Translations under genes and position numbers: made by a program | Notes under the pieces: model-generated | The model's database searches: none | What the model was told of the DNA's origin: nothing | Seen by the model: only the letters and a program-made list of their open reading frames with translations | In this document: in pieces, positions 8,703 through 17,813 of the stretch | Numbering within the stretch: the first letter of the stretch is position 1 | How the letters are laid out: each line of letters opens with the position of its first letter | Assembly: GCF_005844085.1 (NCBI RefSeq) | Contig: NZ_VCDI01000012.1 | Location: 22,450 to 86,449, forward strand | Direction of reading: 5' to 3' | Source of the DNA: Lichenicoccus roseus | GTDB taxonomy: Bacteria; Pseudomonadota; Alphaproteobacteria; Acetobacterales; Acetobacteraceae | DNA: 64,000 bases

Positions 8703-9026
8703 TCAACCACGCGACCCTGCGGCCACATGCAGGGCAAAGCCCGCGCGCTTCTGCTTGTGTCCTAGCACGTTGAAGAGGTTACGCGCCTGCAAATTGCCGT
8801 GCGGGCCGAGCATGCGGATCAGGCTCTTCGGCTGCGTTCCGGTCTCGGCGCCTAGCGCCTCGAAGCCGACGGTCGCGTTGATATAGTCGCGCAGGATCGC
8901 CTTTCCGGTGTCCAAGTCGTCGGACAGCATGGTGTCGATGCTTTCACGCAGCAGCGCCTCGCCGTAGGCCGGATCGGCCGCGACCTGCCGTTGCACCAGC
9001 TCGTTGAAGTCCCATGTCAGTACCAT
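8703..9026 (-). CDS. HigA-like addiction module antitoxin
   Basis: A 107-residue protein starting MVLTWDFNELVQRQ. The segment LLRESIDTMLSDDLDTGKAILRDYINATVGF, then PKSLIRMLGPHGNLQARNLFNVLGH, matches the antidote family paired with small RelE-like killers: a compact HTH protein in which PKSLxRMLGPxGNxxARNL is the hallmark. It starts one base after the stop of the toxin gene, the toxin-first order usual for HigBA-like modules. Confidence 0.8.
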   Translation of the reverse strand: MVLTWDFNELVQRQVAADPAYGEALLRESIDTMLSDDLDTGKAILRDYINATVGFEALGAETGTQPKSLIRMLGPHGNLQARNLFNVLGHKQKRAGFALHVAAGSRG

Positions 9027-9027
9027 C

Positions 9028-9540
9028 TCATTCGCCCCCGCGTTTGGTCGGCTTCCGCCGCCGGTATTCCGTCCACATCGCCTGCGCCGCGTCGATATCC
9101 CGCTGCTGGCGCTTCTTTGTGCCACCGGTCAGCAGGATCACCAGCGTCTCGCCGTCCCGGCCGAGATAGACGCGGTAGCCGGGGCCGAAATCGATCCGGC
9201 ACTCCAGCACCCCTTCCCTACCCCCTTGAGGCTTAAGGCTTGAGGTGTTGCCATGCTCGAGTTGGGCCAGGGCGACCGTCACCTTGGCCATGGCCGTCGC
9301 ATCAAGATCAACAAACCAGGCTTCGAACGGGCTTTTTCGATCGCTGGCACGAGCCTGTTTGCCGCCGACGCGGCATGGTTTGGCGCCGCCAAGCTTAGGG
9401 GCCAGCCCCTCGGCACGCTGCAAGGGCCTTCCGCCCCTCCGCCAAGCGCTCCGGCTCCGTGCAGCCGGGTTCCCCGCGAAGGCCCTTCGGGCGGAGCGCT
9501 TCAGTATTATAAAGCAGACACACCAAAGGATTATGGCCAA
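9028..9540 (-). CDS. RelE/HigB-like toxin with an altered N-terminus
   Basis: The C-terminal 105 residues are typical of the addiction-module killer family: SPFEAWFVDLD, QLEHGNTSSLKPQGG, ECRIDFGPGYRVYLGRDG and VILLTGGTKKRQQRDI. The usual first beta strand and start are absent. Instead the frame runs upstream through about 65 Arg- and Ala-rich residues to ATG 9540 with no family resemblance. Either the true start is non-canonical near 9345 or the N-terminus was replaced by rearrangement, possibly inactivating the toxin. It is paired with the antitoxin at 8703-9026. Confidence 0.6.
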   Translation of the reverse strand: MAIILWCVCFIILKRSARRAFAGNPAARSRSAWRRGGRPLQRAEGLAPKLGGAKPCRVGGKQARASDRKSPFEAWFVDLDATAMAKVTVALAQLEHGNTSSLKPQGGREGVLECRIDFGPGYRVYLGRDGETLVILLTGGTKKRQQRDIDAAQAMWTEYRRRKPTKRGGE

Positions 9541-9782
9541 CGAAGATCGTTGCCATTAGCCTTGCCACAACATTCACGTGATTTGGTTCCCGAAGTGCGC
9601 CGATGCTTGGTCGAAAACGGCGCTCGCGACCCGGCTTTAGTCTAAGGAATATTGTGAACCCGATCGATGTTAGATGCCTTGAGGGTGTTATGCACCCAAC
9701 CAGAGGTTGAAAGGCCTGATTGGCCGATCGCGGCTAGTCAGCTTTTGGAAATCGAGGATCGCCAAGCGGACGCGTAAGCCAC

Positions 9783-11297
9783 CTAAGTTTTGAACATTGG
9801 GCTCGGCTTGGCCTTCGATACGATCAGCAGGAGTGATGTCGTCGCGCGGCTGAGCGCAACGTAAAGCTTCGCACGGGCCGCCTTAGTGTCCCCGAAATTT
9901 GCCCGGTCGCAGGGCAATAACATCACGTTGTCGAACTCCAGGCCCTTTGCCTTGTGGATCGTGCTGATCGCCTTCGCCGGGATCTTTGGTCGCGCATGCG
10001 TCCGGCGGCGGGCGATCTCGGCAAAACCGTCATCGGGATCGTCGTATTGTCCAAGCTGGATCGCTTCGGCGAACTCGCGACCGTGATCAAACCTCACATT
10101 GGAGAAGGCCGGTTCGTTGGCGACGAGCCCGCGTAGATGGTCGAGCGCACGCGCGACCCCGCGGTGATCCGGCCTCTCGACGATATGCCGCGCCATTGCC
10201 TGCAAATGCTGCGGTTTCCCGTTACAGGGTTTGGCACATCCCTGTTCCGCCTCTGCCACGAACCGGTTGCCGAACGCGGTTGGTGAGAAGCCCGTCGCTA
10301 CGCTGCCGATGAACGTAACGGTGCTCTGTGCCAGCCCGGCGGCATTTCCCTGCTGGTTACGGGTATCGGCGACCAGGCTGGTCAGACCGTCGCGAACATG
10401 CCCCTCCCATATCGGCATGCGACGGTTGAAGAAGGCCCGCAGCGCCGTGACACGATCATTGTGTCCGGTAAGGACGAGCATGGATTGGAAGTTCGCGCGT
10501 GCGTAGATCGGCTGGCTCAGACTGCCCGCCACTCTGAACCCCATATTTTGCTGGGCGACATTGTCGGCGTAGTGCACGGTCAAGCCGGCCGGCAAGGCGC
10601 CGGTCAGATCGATCTGGTTCCCGTTACGAAGTGCCGCCCGCGCCTCCAGGATCCAGGCCCCAAGCGCCGGTTGCGCATTCGCCCAACGGTGCGGGGTATC
10701 GAGCTCCTCGAAGCGATCGGCCGCGTTCTTCAGATCCGCCCAGCGTTGCTCGGCTGCAGCCGTCTCAGCCGCAGTGCCGGTGAAGATCATCTGCATAGGA
10801 TCGGCGAATACCCGGAGCATCGACCCTGCACTGTGCAGACTTATCACGACCGCATGCCGGTCGGCGCAGGCATCCTGATGCTCGTCGCAGATGATGATGG
10901 GGTAGCGACGCGCCACGCACGACGCGATCATCGGATATCGAGTCAGTAGCAGCGCCGTGCGATCGGCGAGGACGGCATAGCCGTTCGGATCGCGGCGCGC
11001 CCAGGCCCCGACATCGGCGGGCAGGCCGAGCGCCTGGTGATAGGCGCTGGCGATCTCGATGATCAGCCCGTCGATCGTACGTATCTCGACCCGGCTGAGT
11101 CCGTGCGTCCGGTCGGCAAAGACGTCACACGCCGCATTGGTATGCGTGACGATGAGGAGCCGCCCCTCCCCCAAGCCAGGTGCCACGTCACGGGCGTAGC
11201 TCGCGCCCTGATAGGTCTTGCCGCATCCACCGGGCGCTTCGACCACGACCAGCGGCGCGGCCGACCGCAGGGCTTCCGCGACCGTGGCGTCACTCAT
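9783..11297 (-). CDS. UvrD-like helicase, GajB-like
   Basis: A 504-residue superfamily 1 helicase. Motif I is GGCGKT (23-28), motif II DEHQD (138-142), motif V TIHKAKGLEFDNVM (about 446-459) and motif VI LYVALSRATTS (from about 478). The length matches GajB of Gabija systems (about 500 residues) better than chromosomal UvrD (about 720). The ATG overlaps by one base the stop of the OLD-type nuclease gene (TGATG), as expected for a translationally coupled GajA/GajB pair. Known role: GajB senses or unwinds DNA ends and licenses GajA. It is the last gene of the 15732-9783 cluster. Confidence 0.85.
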   Translation of the reverse strand: MSDATVAEALRSAAPLVVVEAPGGCGKTYQGASYARDVAPGLGEGRLLIVTHTNAACDVFADRTHGLSRVEIRTIDGLIIEIASAYHQALGLPADVGAWARRDPNGYAVLADRTALLLTRYPMIASCVARRYPIIICDEHQDACADRHAVVISLHSAGSMLRVFADPMQMIFTGTAAETAAAEQRWADLKNAADRFEELDTPHRWANAQPALGAWILEARAALRNGNQIDLTGALPAGLTVHYADNVAQQNMGFRVAGSLSQPIYARANFQSMLVLTGHNDRVTALRAFFNRRMPIWEGHVRDGLTSLVADTRNQQGNAAGLAQSTVTFIGSVATGFSPTAFGNRFVAEAEQGCAKPCNGKPQHLQAMARHIVERPDHRGVARALDHLRGLVANEPAFSNVRFDHGREFAEAIQLGQYDDPDDGFAEIARRRTHARPKIPAKAISTIHKAKGLEFDNVMLLPCDRANFGDTKAARAKLYVALSRATTSLLLIVSKAKPSPMFKT

Positions 11298-13063
11298 CAG
11301 TCGACCGTCTGCGCCGCGGCGAGACCAACCGCAGTTCGTACGGCATTGACGAACGGGAGCAACTGCGGCGACAGGTTCGGCCAGAGCCCGAGCGCAAACA
11401 CCTTTTCCCCAAGCTCAGCGCCACCGGCGGTCGATTTGAACCAGCGCTGGCCGTGCTTCTTCCATTCCTTCTTCTGGTGGTTTGGGGAGCCGGCATCGGC
11501 AGGCGGGCTGCCGCAGGCCGCTCCGACGATCAGCTGGCGGATATCGCCGGTCGCGGCGAGGATGGCCGCGAGCGATTTGTCCTGGATGCCGAGCCGATCC
11601 GCGAGCGTCCTAAGTCGCTCGCCGGCGTCTCCCTCGGCGTCGGTGATGAAGGCTTCGATCTGGTCGTCGCAGAGGTGCGGGACGATGTTGGTTTCGAGAC
11701 AGCCATTGGGCCAGCGCATCAGGAAATCGCCCAGCTTCTCCTTGACCTGTTGCCATAAACCCTCCTGAGTTCCTTCATTGTCGGCAAACCCGGCCACCGC
11801 CAGCCCGCTCGCCGCTAGACCGCGCAAGACCGTCAGCGCCTCCGAATTGCTCCCGCCGTCACTCACGCGGATGCCGTACCGCCGGATATCCTCGCCGATC
11901 GACCGCGTCAGCAGGGTTGTCACGAACCCGACCTCGGTCGCGCCCTCGGCTATCACCGCAAGTCGCGCGAGGAAGGTTTCGGGGTCGCGCTTCTGCTGCG
12001 CGGCGACTGACGCGGGCAAGCTGCCGACTTTGCCGCCCGTATCGACATACCAGAGCGCGGCACCCACCGCGGCGTTGACCGCGGGTGCGCTATGGGTGGT
12101 CACGAACACCTGGGATGGGTTCGCGATCAGCTCTTCCATCAGGATGCGCTGCCGATAAGATTCGAGCCCGCGTTCGATCTCGTCGACGACGATGATCGGA
12201 TGGTCGACTTGGTGAAGGGCCGCGACCTCAAACGCCGCCAGTCGGCGTGTCCCCGCGCCCCAGCTGGATAGTGGCAGTTTCGTCCCGTCTTTGGTCGCCA
12301 TGAGCCCGATCAGGGCGTTCAACGAAAACCCCTGACCACCGACTAGGCCAAGACCGAGTTGGCTCGGGAGTAACCGGACGACAAACCTCCTATTGAGGGC
12401 GGCCAGCGCCGTTTTCGCTTCGTCTTTGAGCTCGCCATCGACGTCGGTCTCGCCCAACTTGTCGGCAAGACGCGATCGCAGCGTCCGATCGCTCAGCAAG
12501 CGATCGAGCGCCGATCCCTGCAGCAGGCGTAGGTCGCGATCGTTGCGATCGTCACCGCTTAACCGCACCACGCCGATATTGCGGCGGACCGACACGGGAA
12601 AATGGTCGAAACTCTCGTCAGGCTGGCAGATTTCATGCTGGAGATCGAAATTGGGCGTGCCGCAGACCCGCACGCAGAATACCGGATCGTGCGGCTGTCC
12701 GTTATTCACCTCAAGATCGGGCAGTTTGGCGCCCTCGCCACACCATTCCCACGGCCAAACCGACTTGCGCTGCTCGACGATTCCACAGGTCAGCGGCAGC
12801 GCCATGACGGCGAGGATTTCGAAGCCCTCCTCGTGGCGACGCTGCCAATAATCGGCGTCCGACAACGTCGTCGCATTGGTCGGGTTCAAGAGCAAAGCGA
12901 TCGCTTCGAGGATCGTTGTCTTGCCGACATCGCCGCCGCCGAGCAGGACATTGACGCCCTTGGCGGGAAGCCAAGTCAAGTCTTCGATTCCCCTGAACCG
13001 CTTGATGCTCAGAAGCCGGATGTAGGGTGCCTCGTCGGCGGGTTGCTGTCCATCATCTGGCAT
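11297..13063 (-). CDS. OLD-family ATPase/TOPRIM nuclease, GajA-like
   Basis: A 588-residue protein, close to GajA in size. The N-terminal ABC-type ATPase has Walker A GGGDVGKTT (42-50), a signature-like LSSWGAGTRR (265-274), Walker B IVVDEIE (291-297) and the H-loop TTHS (322-325). The C-terminal TOPRIM domain shows the Glu of AEGATE (E373, E377) and the acidic loop FADNEG (D428, E430), where most family members have DxD. OLD nucleases cleave DNA; in Gabija, GajA is a nucleotide-regulated nickase. It starts 57 bases after the reverse transcriptase stop and is coupled to the helicase gene. Confidence 0.85.
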   Translation of the reverse strand: MPDDGQQPADEAPYIRLLSIKRFRGIEDLTWLPAKGVNVLLGGGDVGKTTILEAIALLLNPTNATTLSDADYWQRRHEEGFEILAVMALPLTCGIVEQRKSVWPWEWCGEGAKLPDLEVNNGQPHDPVFCVRVCGTPNFDLQHEICQPDESFDHFPVSVRRNIGVVRLSGDDRNDRDLRLLQGSALDRLLSDRTLRSRLADKLGETDVDGELKDEAKTALAALNRRFVVRLLPSQLGLGLVGGQGFSLNALIGLMATKDGTKLPLSSWGAGTRRLAAFEVAALHQVDHPIIVVDEIERGLESYRQRILMEELIANPSQVFVTTHSAPAVNAAVGAALWYVDTGGKVGSLPASVAAQQKRDPETFLARLAVIAEGATEVGFVTTLLTRSIGEDIRRYGIRVSDGGSNSEALTVLRGLAASGLAVAGFADNEGTQEGLWQQVKEKLGDFLMRWPNGCLETNIVPHLCDDQIEAFITDAEGDAGERLRTLADRLGIQDKSLAAILAATGDIRQLIVGAACGSPPADAGSPNHQKKEWKKHGQRWFKSTAGGAELGEKVFALGLWPNLSPQLLPFVNAVRTAVGLAAAQTVD

Positions 13064-13120
13064 GACGCTAAATTACCGCTTGACGAGACGCTGGTCTAGC
13101 AACAGATTGGTTCAAAGAGA

Positions 13121-14290
13121 CTAGAGCCAATCATCCTCCTCGCCGACCTCCTGCGGTTGGATGAGCGGCCAGGACGCCGATCGGAAGGTCCTCAGCGCTG
13201 CCGCGCCGAATGCCGGCTCGACCTGCGTTGCCCAGGCAATCAGTCCACGAACATGATGGTAGAGGCTCGACGTCCCGGTCTTGCGGGCGAGCGCATGTTT
13301 GGCCGGGCCGTGATCCGGCGAGGTCAAATAGTGTAGATGAAGCCGGATGTTGTCCTTGAAAGCGCGCGACAGGCGCGGCGTCGGACCATTGACCAGCAAA
13401 CCGAGGACAACCCGACGGGTGCCGGGTCCGCGGATGACGGTTTTCCGGTGATTTGGCCGGAAGCCCGCCTCGTTGAGGATGCGGCAGACCTCGCGCTGCA
13501 GGCCGCGCATCTCGGCAATGGTACGGGACTTGTCCGACGAAAAGGCGAGATCGTCGGCGTAACGCGAATAACGAAAACCACGGGCCTCAGCGAGCATCGA
13601 GAGAAACTCATCGGTCCGGACCATGGCAAGATTAGCCACCATCGGGCTGGTCGGGGCCCCTTGCGGCAAGAATCCTTCGAAATTGCTTTGGTAGAGAGCA
13701 ATGGGGCTGGGATGCGGCGCTGGATTGCGCCCCGGCCCGCGATCAAGGCCAATCGTGCACAGCCGCGCGAATTCGAACGCCAACAACTTGGGGAACCCCA
13801 GGCTTGCGAAGATCGCCGATACGTGCCTTTCGCTGACTGAGTGGAAGAAGTCCTCGATGTCGACCTTGAGCAACCACTGCGTATCGGGATGCTGCTCGGC
13901 CGCGAGAACCGGCGACGAGTCGGGATGAAAGGCGAAGCTCGCTGGATGGGGCTCGACGTACCGCAGGACATTGTCGACCAGCCAGCGCTGGGCGGCTGCC
14001 AGACTCGGCGGCGGAATTGAGATCATCCGCATCGATGATCGGCCGGGGATACGCTTGCGCAAGTAGACGAAGCGGTATCCGATGTGCGCGCGTCGGGCGA
14101 CGCTCCTGCGCAGGAAGAAATAAGGGAGGCCGGTCACTACCGAAAAATGGCGCAGCGTCAGCACCGGCGTGATCCGCGGATCGGTCTCGCGAAGTCGGGC
14201 GAAAGCGGCGAGTGCGTTATCGAGCGTGACCGTGGCGACGCCTTGCCGCCGACCCCCGGACAGATAGCGTTGAGGGCTTGGCGCTGCCAT
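13121..14290 (-). CDS. Retron-type reverse transcriptase
   Basis: A 389-residue RT with retron-type motifs: DIEDFF (144-149), LPQGAPTSP (208-216), YADD catalytic box (244-247), FRPNHRKT (277-284) and a thumb segment. The retron-specific NAxxH motif before the first catalytic Asp appears as AAEQH (130-134), and VTG after YADD appears as VLG (295-297). Both are recognisable but diverged. Known role: the RT copies the adjacent ncRNA into msDNA bound to RNA, and the complex guards an effector. ATG 14290 follows directly on the structured interval 14291-14466. Group II introns and DGRs are unlikely: no maturase domain and no template repeats. Confidence 0.9.
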   Translation of the reverse strand: MAAPSPQRYLSGGRRQGVATVTLDNALAAFARLRETDPRITPVLTLRHFSVVTGLPYFFLRRSVARRAHIGYRFVYLRKRIPGRSSMRMISIPPPSLAAAQRWLVDNVLRYVEPHPASFAFHPDSSPVLAAEQHPDTQWLLKVDIEDFFHSVSERHVSAIFASLGFPKLLAFEFARLCTIGLDRGPGRNPAPHPSPIALYQSNFEGFLPQGAPTSPMVANLAMVRTDEFLSMLAEARGFRYSRYADDLAFSSDKSRTIAEMRGLQREVCRILNEAGFRPNHRKTVIRGPGTRRVVLGLLVNGPTPRLSRAFKDNIRLHLHYLTSPDHGPAKHALARKTGTSSLYHHVRGLIAWATQVEPAFGAAALRTFRSASWPLIQPQEVGEEDDWL

Positions 14291-14466
14291 CTACTTCGGC
14301 CCACCGGGGTGGGTGGGACAGCAAGTCTCGTCCAAGACTCCGCCAGCCGAGACTTGCTGTCTCGCGCAGCGCGAAGGTCCTGCTCCGATGCGCGGGCTCA
14401 GGGAATCCCAAGCCCCAGGTCCCCAAGGGACCAGACGCCGCTTGCGCGGCGCATTTCTAAATGCCC
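14291..14466 (-). ncRNA. Putative retron msr-msd RNA
   Basis: This 176-base interval between the PRTase-like gene and the RT is non-coding on the gene strand and densely folded. Reading along the minus strand: GCATTT/AAATGC (14451-14464), GCCGC/GCGGC (14437-14450), GGTCCC/GGGACC with a 3-nt loop (14418-14432), a nested GGGCT/AGCCC hairpin (about 14395-14415), then a long perfect 13-bp hairpin (ACAGCAAGTCTCG at 14318-14330 pairing with 14348-14360, 17-nt loop). It ends with CCCACC/GGTGGG next to the RT start. Small hairpins followed by one long stem immediately before the RT is the msr-msd layout. The a1/a2 repeat and the branching G are not clear to me. Confidence 0.7.
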
Positions 14467-15732
14467 TCACCGGGCCCTCAACTGGGTTGGATAATAATAG
14501 GGTTGCTCGGTCGAGGGAAGCATTACCGTGCGTGCGCGGCGCACTTGCAGGCGGCGCAGCTCGCGTCGTCCCAAGGCAGTGAGCGTGCGGCGCGGCGACG
14601 TCCAATGGGCGATCTCGGTGAAGACGAGGATTTGCTCGACATCGGCGATCGGGAGCCGCGTGCGGGCCGAAGCCGCGGCGGCGCTGCTTGCACCATCGAG
14701 CAACGCGGCCAGCACCAGCATGGTCTCGATCCAGCGCCGTTTGAGCGGATCCTCGAGAAACTTCTTGGCAGCGCGTAACCGCAACATGCTCCGCGCCCGT
14801 TCGGCAAGCGCGTCGGCATTATCAGCCGGAAACTTCTGGTCCGCCGCCAGCGCGCTGCGATTGACGAACAGCGGGAGCCAGCCGCCCTTGCGGCTATGTA
14901 GGATCGGCGGCGCATTGTTCGGCATGCCGTGCCCAAACGCGATCAACGCGCCGCCATGACCATACCCTAGCGGCGTTTGATGCTTCTTGGGATGGGCCCG
15001 ACAGAGTGCCGTCACCTCCTTCTGTTCCTGACCCCCGAAAGAGCTCCACAAGGTCGGACAGGCGTTGAGGACGCGCACGCTCGGCTGGCTGCGGTGCGAA
15101 CGGACCCGATCGAGCCCCGCTTCGGTGCCCGAATAGGCAACGACCGCCAGTCGAATGCGTCCGTATGAAGCCCAGCTGCGAACGGTCGCCACGCGCCAGA
15201 AGGCTTCGATCATCTCCCATACGCGCTGTCCCGACCCTATGAAGTCGGTGACGATGACGATATGGCTGGCCCGTGTGCTGCGCAGCGTGTCGGGCCCCGG
15301 ATGGCTCGTAACCAGGTTACGGTGCAGCCGCTGATAGCCGGTGATGAAGTTGGCGATCGCGCCTTCGCTGCCGATTTCCTGATTATTAGGATCGATGACG
15401 ATCGGCGGGACCCCCGCACCCGTTGCTCGCCCTTCCTCGGTCCTCGGAAAAATGGGCAGCACTTTGGTTAGCTCAAGCCCATAGTCGCCCTCGACATCGC
15501 GCGTTTCGACCTCGCGCTCGGCATAGAGTGCGACCGGACGATCGATATCACTGTCGGGACGCGTCGCCAGAATTTCGTCGAGCAACGTGCGCAAGGCACG
15601 ATACAGAGCGTCGTGGCTGACCAACATTACCGCGTCAGCCAGTCGCGCTGCGGTGCCGCGCTCGCTGCCCGGAAACTGCTCCAGCCAGGTGCGGGCAAAT
15701 TCAGACTGAGAGACCGTCATATTGCACAGCAT
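14467..15732 (-). CDS. Phosphoribosyltransferase-like protein with C-terminal winged-helix-like region
   Basis: A 421-residue protein. IVIVTDFIGSGQR (158-170) is the PRPP-binding loop of type I PRTases. YGHGGALIAFGHGMPNN (about 257-273) is a conserved hood-like segment of the PRTase-like proteins found in some defence loci. After about residue 330 the sequence (RRWIETMLVLAALLDG ... LPIADVEQILVF ... LTALGRRELRRL) reads as a winged helix. Some retron classes carry PRTase-like effectors with such a domain; I cite that from memory. It is the first gene of the cluster, ending directly at the putative ncRNA. Alternative start: ATG 15720. Confidence 0.75.
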   Translation of the reverse strand: MLCNMTVSQSEFARTWLEQFPGSERGTAARLADAVMLVSHDALYRALRTLLDEILATRPDSDIDRPVALYAEREVETRDVEGDYGLELTKVLPIFPRTEEGRATGAGVPPIVIDPNNQEIGSEGAIANFITGYQRLHRNLVTSHPGPDTLRSTRASHIVIVTDFIGSGQRVWEMIEAFWRVATVRSWASYGRIRLAVVAYSGTEAGLDRVRSHRSQPSVRVLNACPTLWSSFGGQEQKEVTALCRAHPKKHQTPLGYGHGGALIAFGHGMPNNAPPILHSRKGGWLPLFVNRSALAADQKFPADNADALAERARSMLRLRAAKKFLEDPLKRRWIETMLVLAALLDGASSAAAASARTRLPIADVEQILVFTEIAHWTSPRRTLTALGRRELRRLQVRRARTVMLPSTEQPYYYPTQLRAR

Positions 15733-15986
15733 ACTGCAACGCGTGAGGCTGCAAACCCATTCAGGCTGTGGAATAAGTCCAGAACCACCGCGATCACCAG
15801 CGCCGGCCCGCCGAATTGCGTGCTGGCACTGTCACGACCGCAAGGCGCAGGGCGCTCTCAACGCCGCGGCTGGCGAGACGAACGAATGACTGCTTTCCGA
15901 ATCGATTGCTCTCCAGTCGAATGACCGACTTGGGCGCATAGCGGTCACTCAAGCGGCGTCCGGTCAACCGTCAGAAGCCTGCTTGA

Positions 15987-17813
15987 TCAGCTGATCCTCA
16001 CGGCAGGCGCCTTACGGCGGCGCGGATCACGTCCGATTGGCGGCTTCCACTCGCCTTGCTGCTTCGCCGTCCAGGCATAGCGCGGGTCATCGTCCAGCAG
16101 GTGCAGGTGCTCGGCGAGCCGGTTGCGTTCCAGCCAGCCGATCGCCGCCTCGAGCTCGGCCATCGTCATCCGCGCCCGGCTTTTGTTGCCCGTGACCCGC
16201 TTCAGCGCCGCATTGTAGCGGTGGTAGAGCCCACGACCGGCATGGCCGTGCTTCAGCCCCGCCCGCCCCGCCCCGTCCTCAACTGCTTGCACCCCCACCA
16301 TCTCCCCCAGTCGCGCCCGCAGCCGCCGCTCGATCACCGATGGCGGCTCCAGCAACTCGGTTTGCGGTTCCTCAATCTCGGGGCGGTGCAGCGCCAAATC
16401 CGGCCCGGGTCGCAGCGTGTCGTAGCGCATCGCCAACGCGTTCGACGACAGAGGCTCGATGCCCGGCCTGGGTTCGAGCTGGTCCAGCAGCCACAAGGGC
16501 AGCGCGCTCTGCGACCGAGCGGGCTTCGGCCGCTTCGCCAGTGTGCCCTGCTCCGTCTCCATCCGCCGTCGGAACTCTGCGAACAGCGGATCGTCGGGGT
16601 GGAACACTACCGCCCGCTGGTCCTCGTATCGGCCGCCCTGTGGATCCACCCGCGTGGCCCGCGCCACCATCTGCTCGAGCCAGGGCCGCGAGCGGATGTG
16701 GGTCAGCGCCGCCACCACCGCCACCTCGGGCGCGTCCAACCCTTCGTAGGCCATCGCCACCGTGACCAGGATCGAGGGCTCCGCCCGCAGGCGAAACCCG
16801 GCAAGGGTCGCGTGCGCGCCCGGCATGTCCGCGGTCGCGATCTGCGCCACCTTCCCTGCCTGCGCCGCAGGGATCCAGCTGCGGAGGATCTCAAGGTAGC
16901 GCCGCGCCGCCGCCTGGTCCGGCGCCACCACCAGCAGCTTGCCCAACCCTCGCGCCGAGGCCGCAGGTGCCAGCCCGCGCGCCGCGCGCCGCCTCGCACG
17001 GAGATCGCGGATCGCGACGAAGGCCTCCCGCAGCAGCGCCTCGGCAAAGCCCGTGCGCAGCGCCGTGAACAGCGCAGGCCGGGTGGTCTCGTCCGGATAG
17101 AGGGCGGCCAGTCGGTGCGGGCCGAGCTCCAGACCGGTCTCGTCGCGCCAGGACGCTTCGCCGTCCAGCGCCCCAAACGTCACCGGCAGCACCGCGCGCT
17201 CGGCCAGCGCCTGCTTGCGCGAGTAGCCCACAATCGCCCAGCCGGGTGCGTCGAGCTCGACTTCGCGGGTGCGGGCCTTCCGGCCCTTGCGGTAGGGCAG
17301 CCATAGGATTCCCCGTCCGTCGGCCCGCTCCAGGGTGCCGCTGAGCAGTAGCCGGACGGCCGCGCACTCGAACAGCGGCAGCAGCGCGCGCGACCAGGCA
17401 CTGGCCACGTCTTCGGCACCCGCTACGACCTGGGCCGCAGCCGCGGGATCGACCTCGGCCAGCGCCGGCAGGTGATGAACCTCGTCCACCACCAGCAGGG
17501 TGCGGTGGCGCCGGAACTCGGCGAGGTGCAGGTCTGGCGCCGCCGCCACAGCCTGGTAGGTGGTGATGTAGCCCGCCAGCCCGCGGCTTGGATCGGGGGC
17601 ATTGTCGGCCGCCCGCACCGCCAGTGCGTGCGGCAGGGCCGCGCGCCAGGCCGGATCGGCGAACGCCTCCTCGGCCTGCAGCCGCAGGCTGTCGCGCGGC
17701 ACCACCCAGCACACCCGCTCCACCAGGCCGGCGGCGACTAGCCGGGCGGCCGCGATCACCGGCAGCAGCGATTTGCCGCCACCAGGCGTCACGGCGGCCA
17801 GGATGTCGCGCAC
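15987..17813 (-). CDS. DEAD/DEAH-box helicase family protein, 5' end irregular
   Basis: A superfamily 2 helicase: Walker A TPGGGKS, DEVHHLP (motif II), LLLSGTLERADG (motif III) and a second RecA domain with VVAPDQAAARRYLEIL, ILVTVAMAYEGLDAPEV and LEQMVARATRVD (motif VI). The frame stays open upstream to a stop at 17949-17951 and encodes LRSHQRLLDGVTAAI, the expected Q-motif-like N-terminus. Yet no ATG, GTG or TTG precedes it; the first usable start is GTG 17813, inside this region. The gene may therefore be 5'-damaged or use a rare codon. It lies upstream of the retron/Gabija-like cluster on the same strand, 254 bases away; functional linkage is unproven. Confidence 0.75.
   Translation of the reverse strand: MRDILAAVTPGGGKSLLPVIAAARLVAAGLVERVCWVVPRDSLRLQAEEAFADPAWRAALPHALAVRAADNAPDPSRGLAGYITTYQAVAAAPDLHLAEFRRHRTLLVVDEVHHLPALAEVDPAAAAQVVAGAEDVASAWSRALLPLFECAAVRLLLSGTLERADGRGILWLPYRKGRKARTREVELDAPGWAIVGYSRKQALAERAVLPVTFGALDGEASWRDETGLELGPHRLAALYPDETTRPALFTALRTGFAEALLREAFVAIRDLRARRRAARGLAPAASARGLGKLLVVAPDQAAARRYLEILRSWIPAAQAGKVAQIATADMPGAHATLAGFRLRAEPSILVTVAMAYEGLDAPEVAVVAALTHIRSRPWLEQMVARATRVDPQGGRYEDQRAVVFHPDDPLFAEFRRRMETEQGTLAKRPKPARSQSALPLWLLDQLEPRPGIEPLSSNALAMRYDTLRPGPDLALHRPEIEEPQTELLEPPSVIERRLRARLGEMVGVQAVEDGAGRAGLKHGHAGRGLYHRYNAALKRVTGNKSRARMTMAELEAAIGWLERNRLAEHLHLLDDDPRYAWTAKQQGEWKPPIGRDPRRRKAPAVRIS

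Noticed and set aside
16056..17306. 416-codon plus-strand frame opposite the helicase
   Set aside because: Antisense of a gene with clear helicase motifs.
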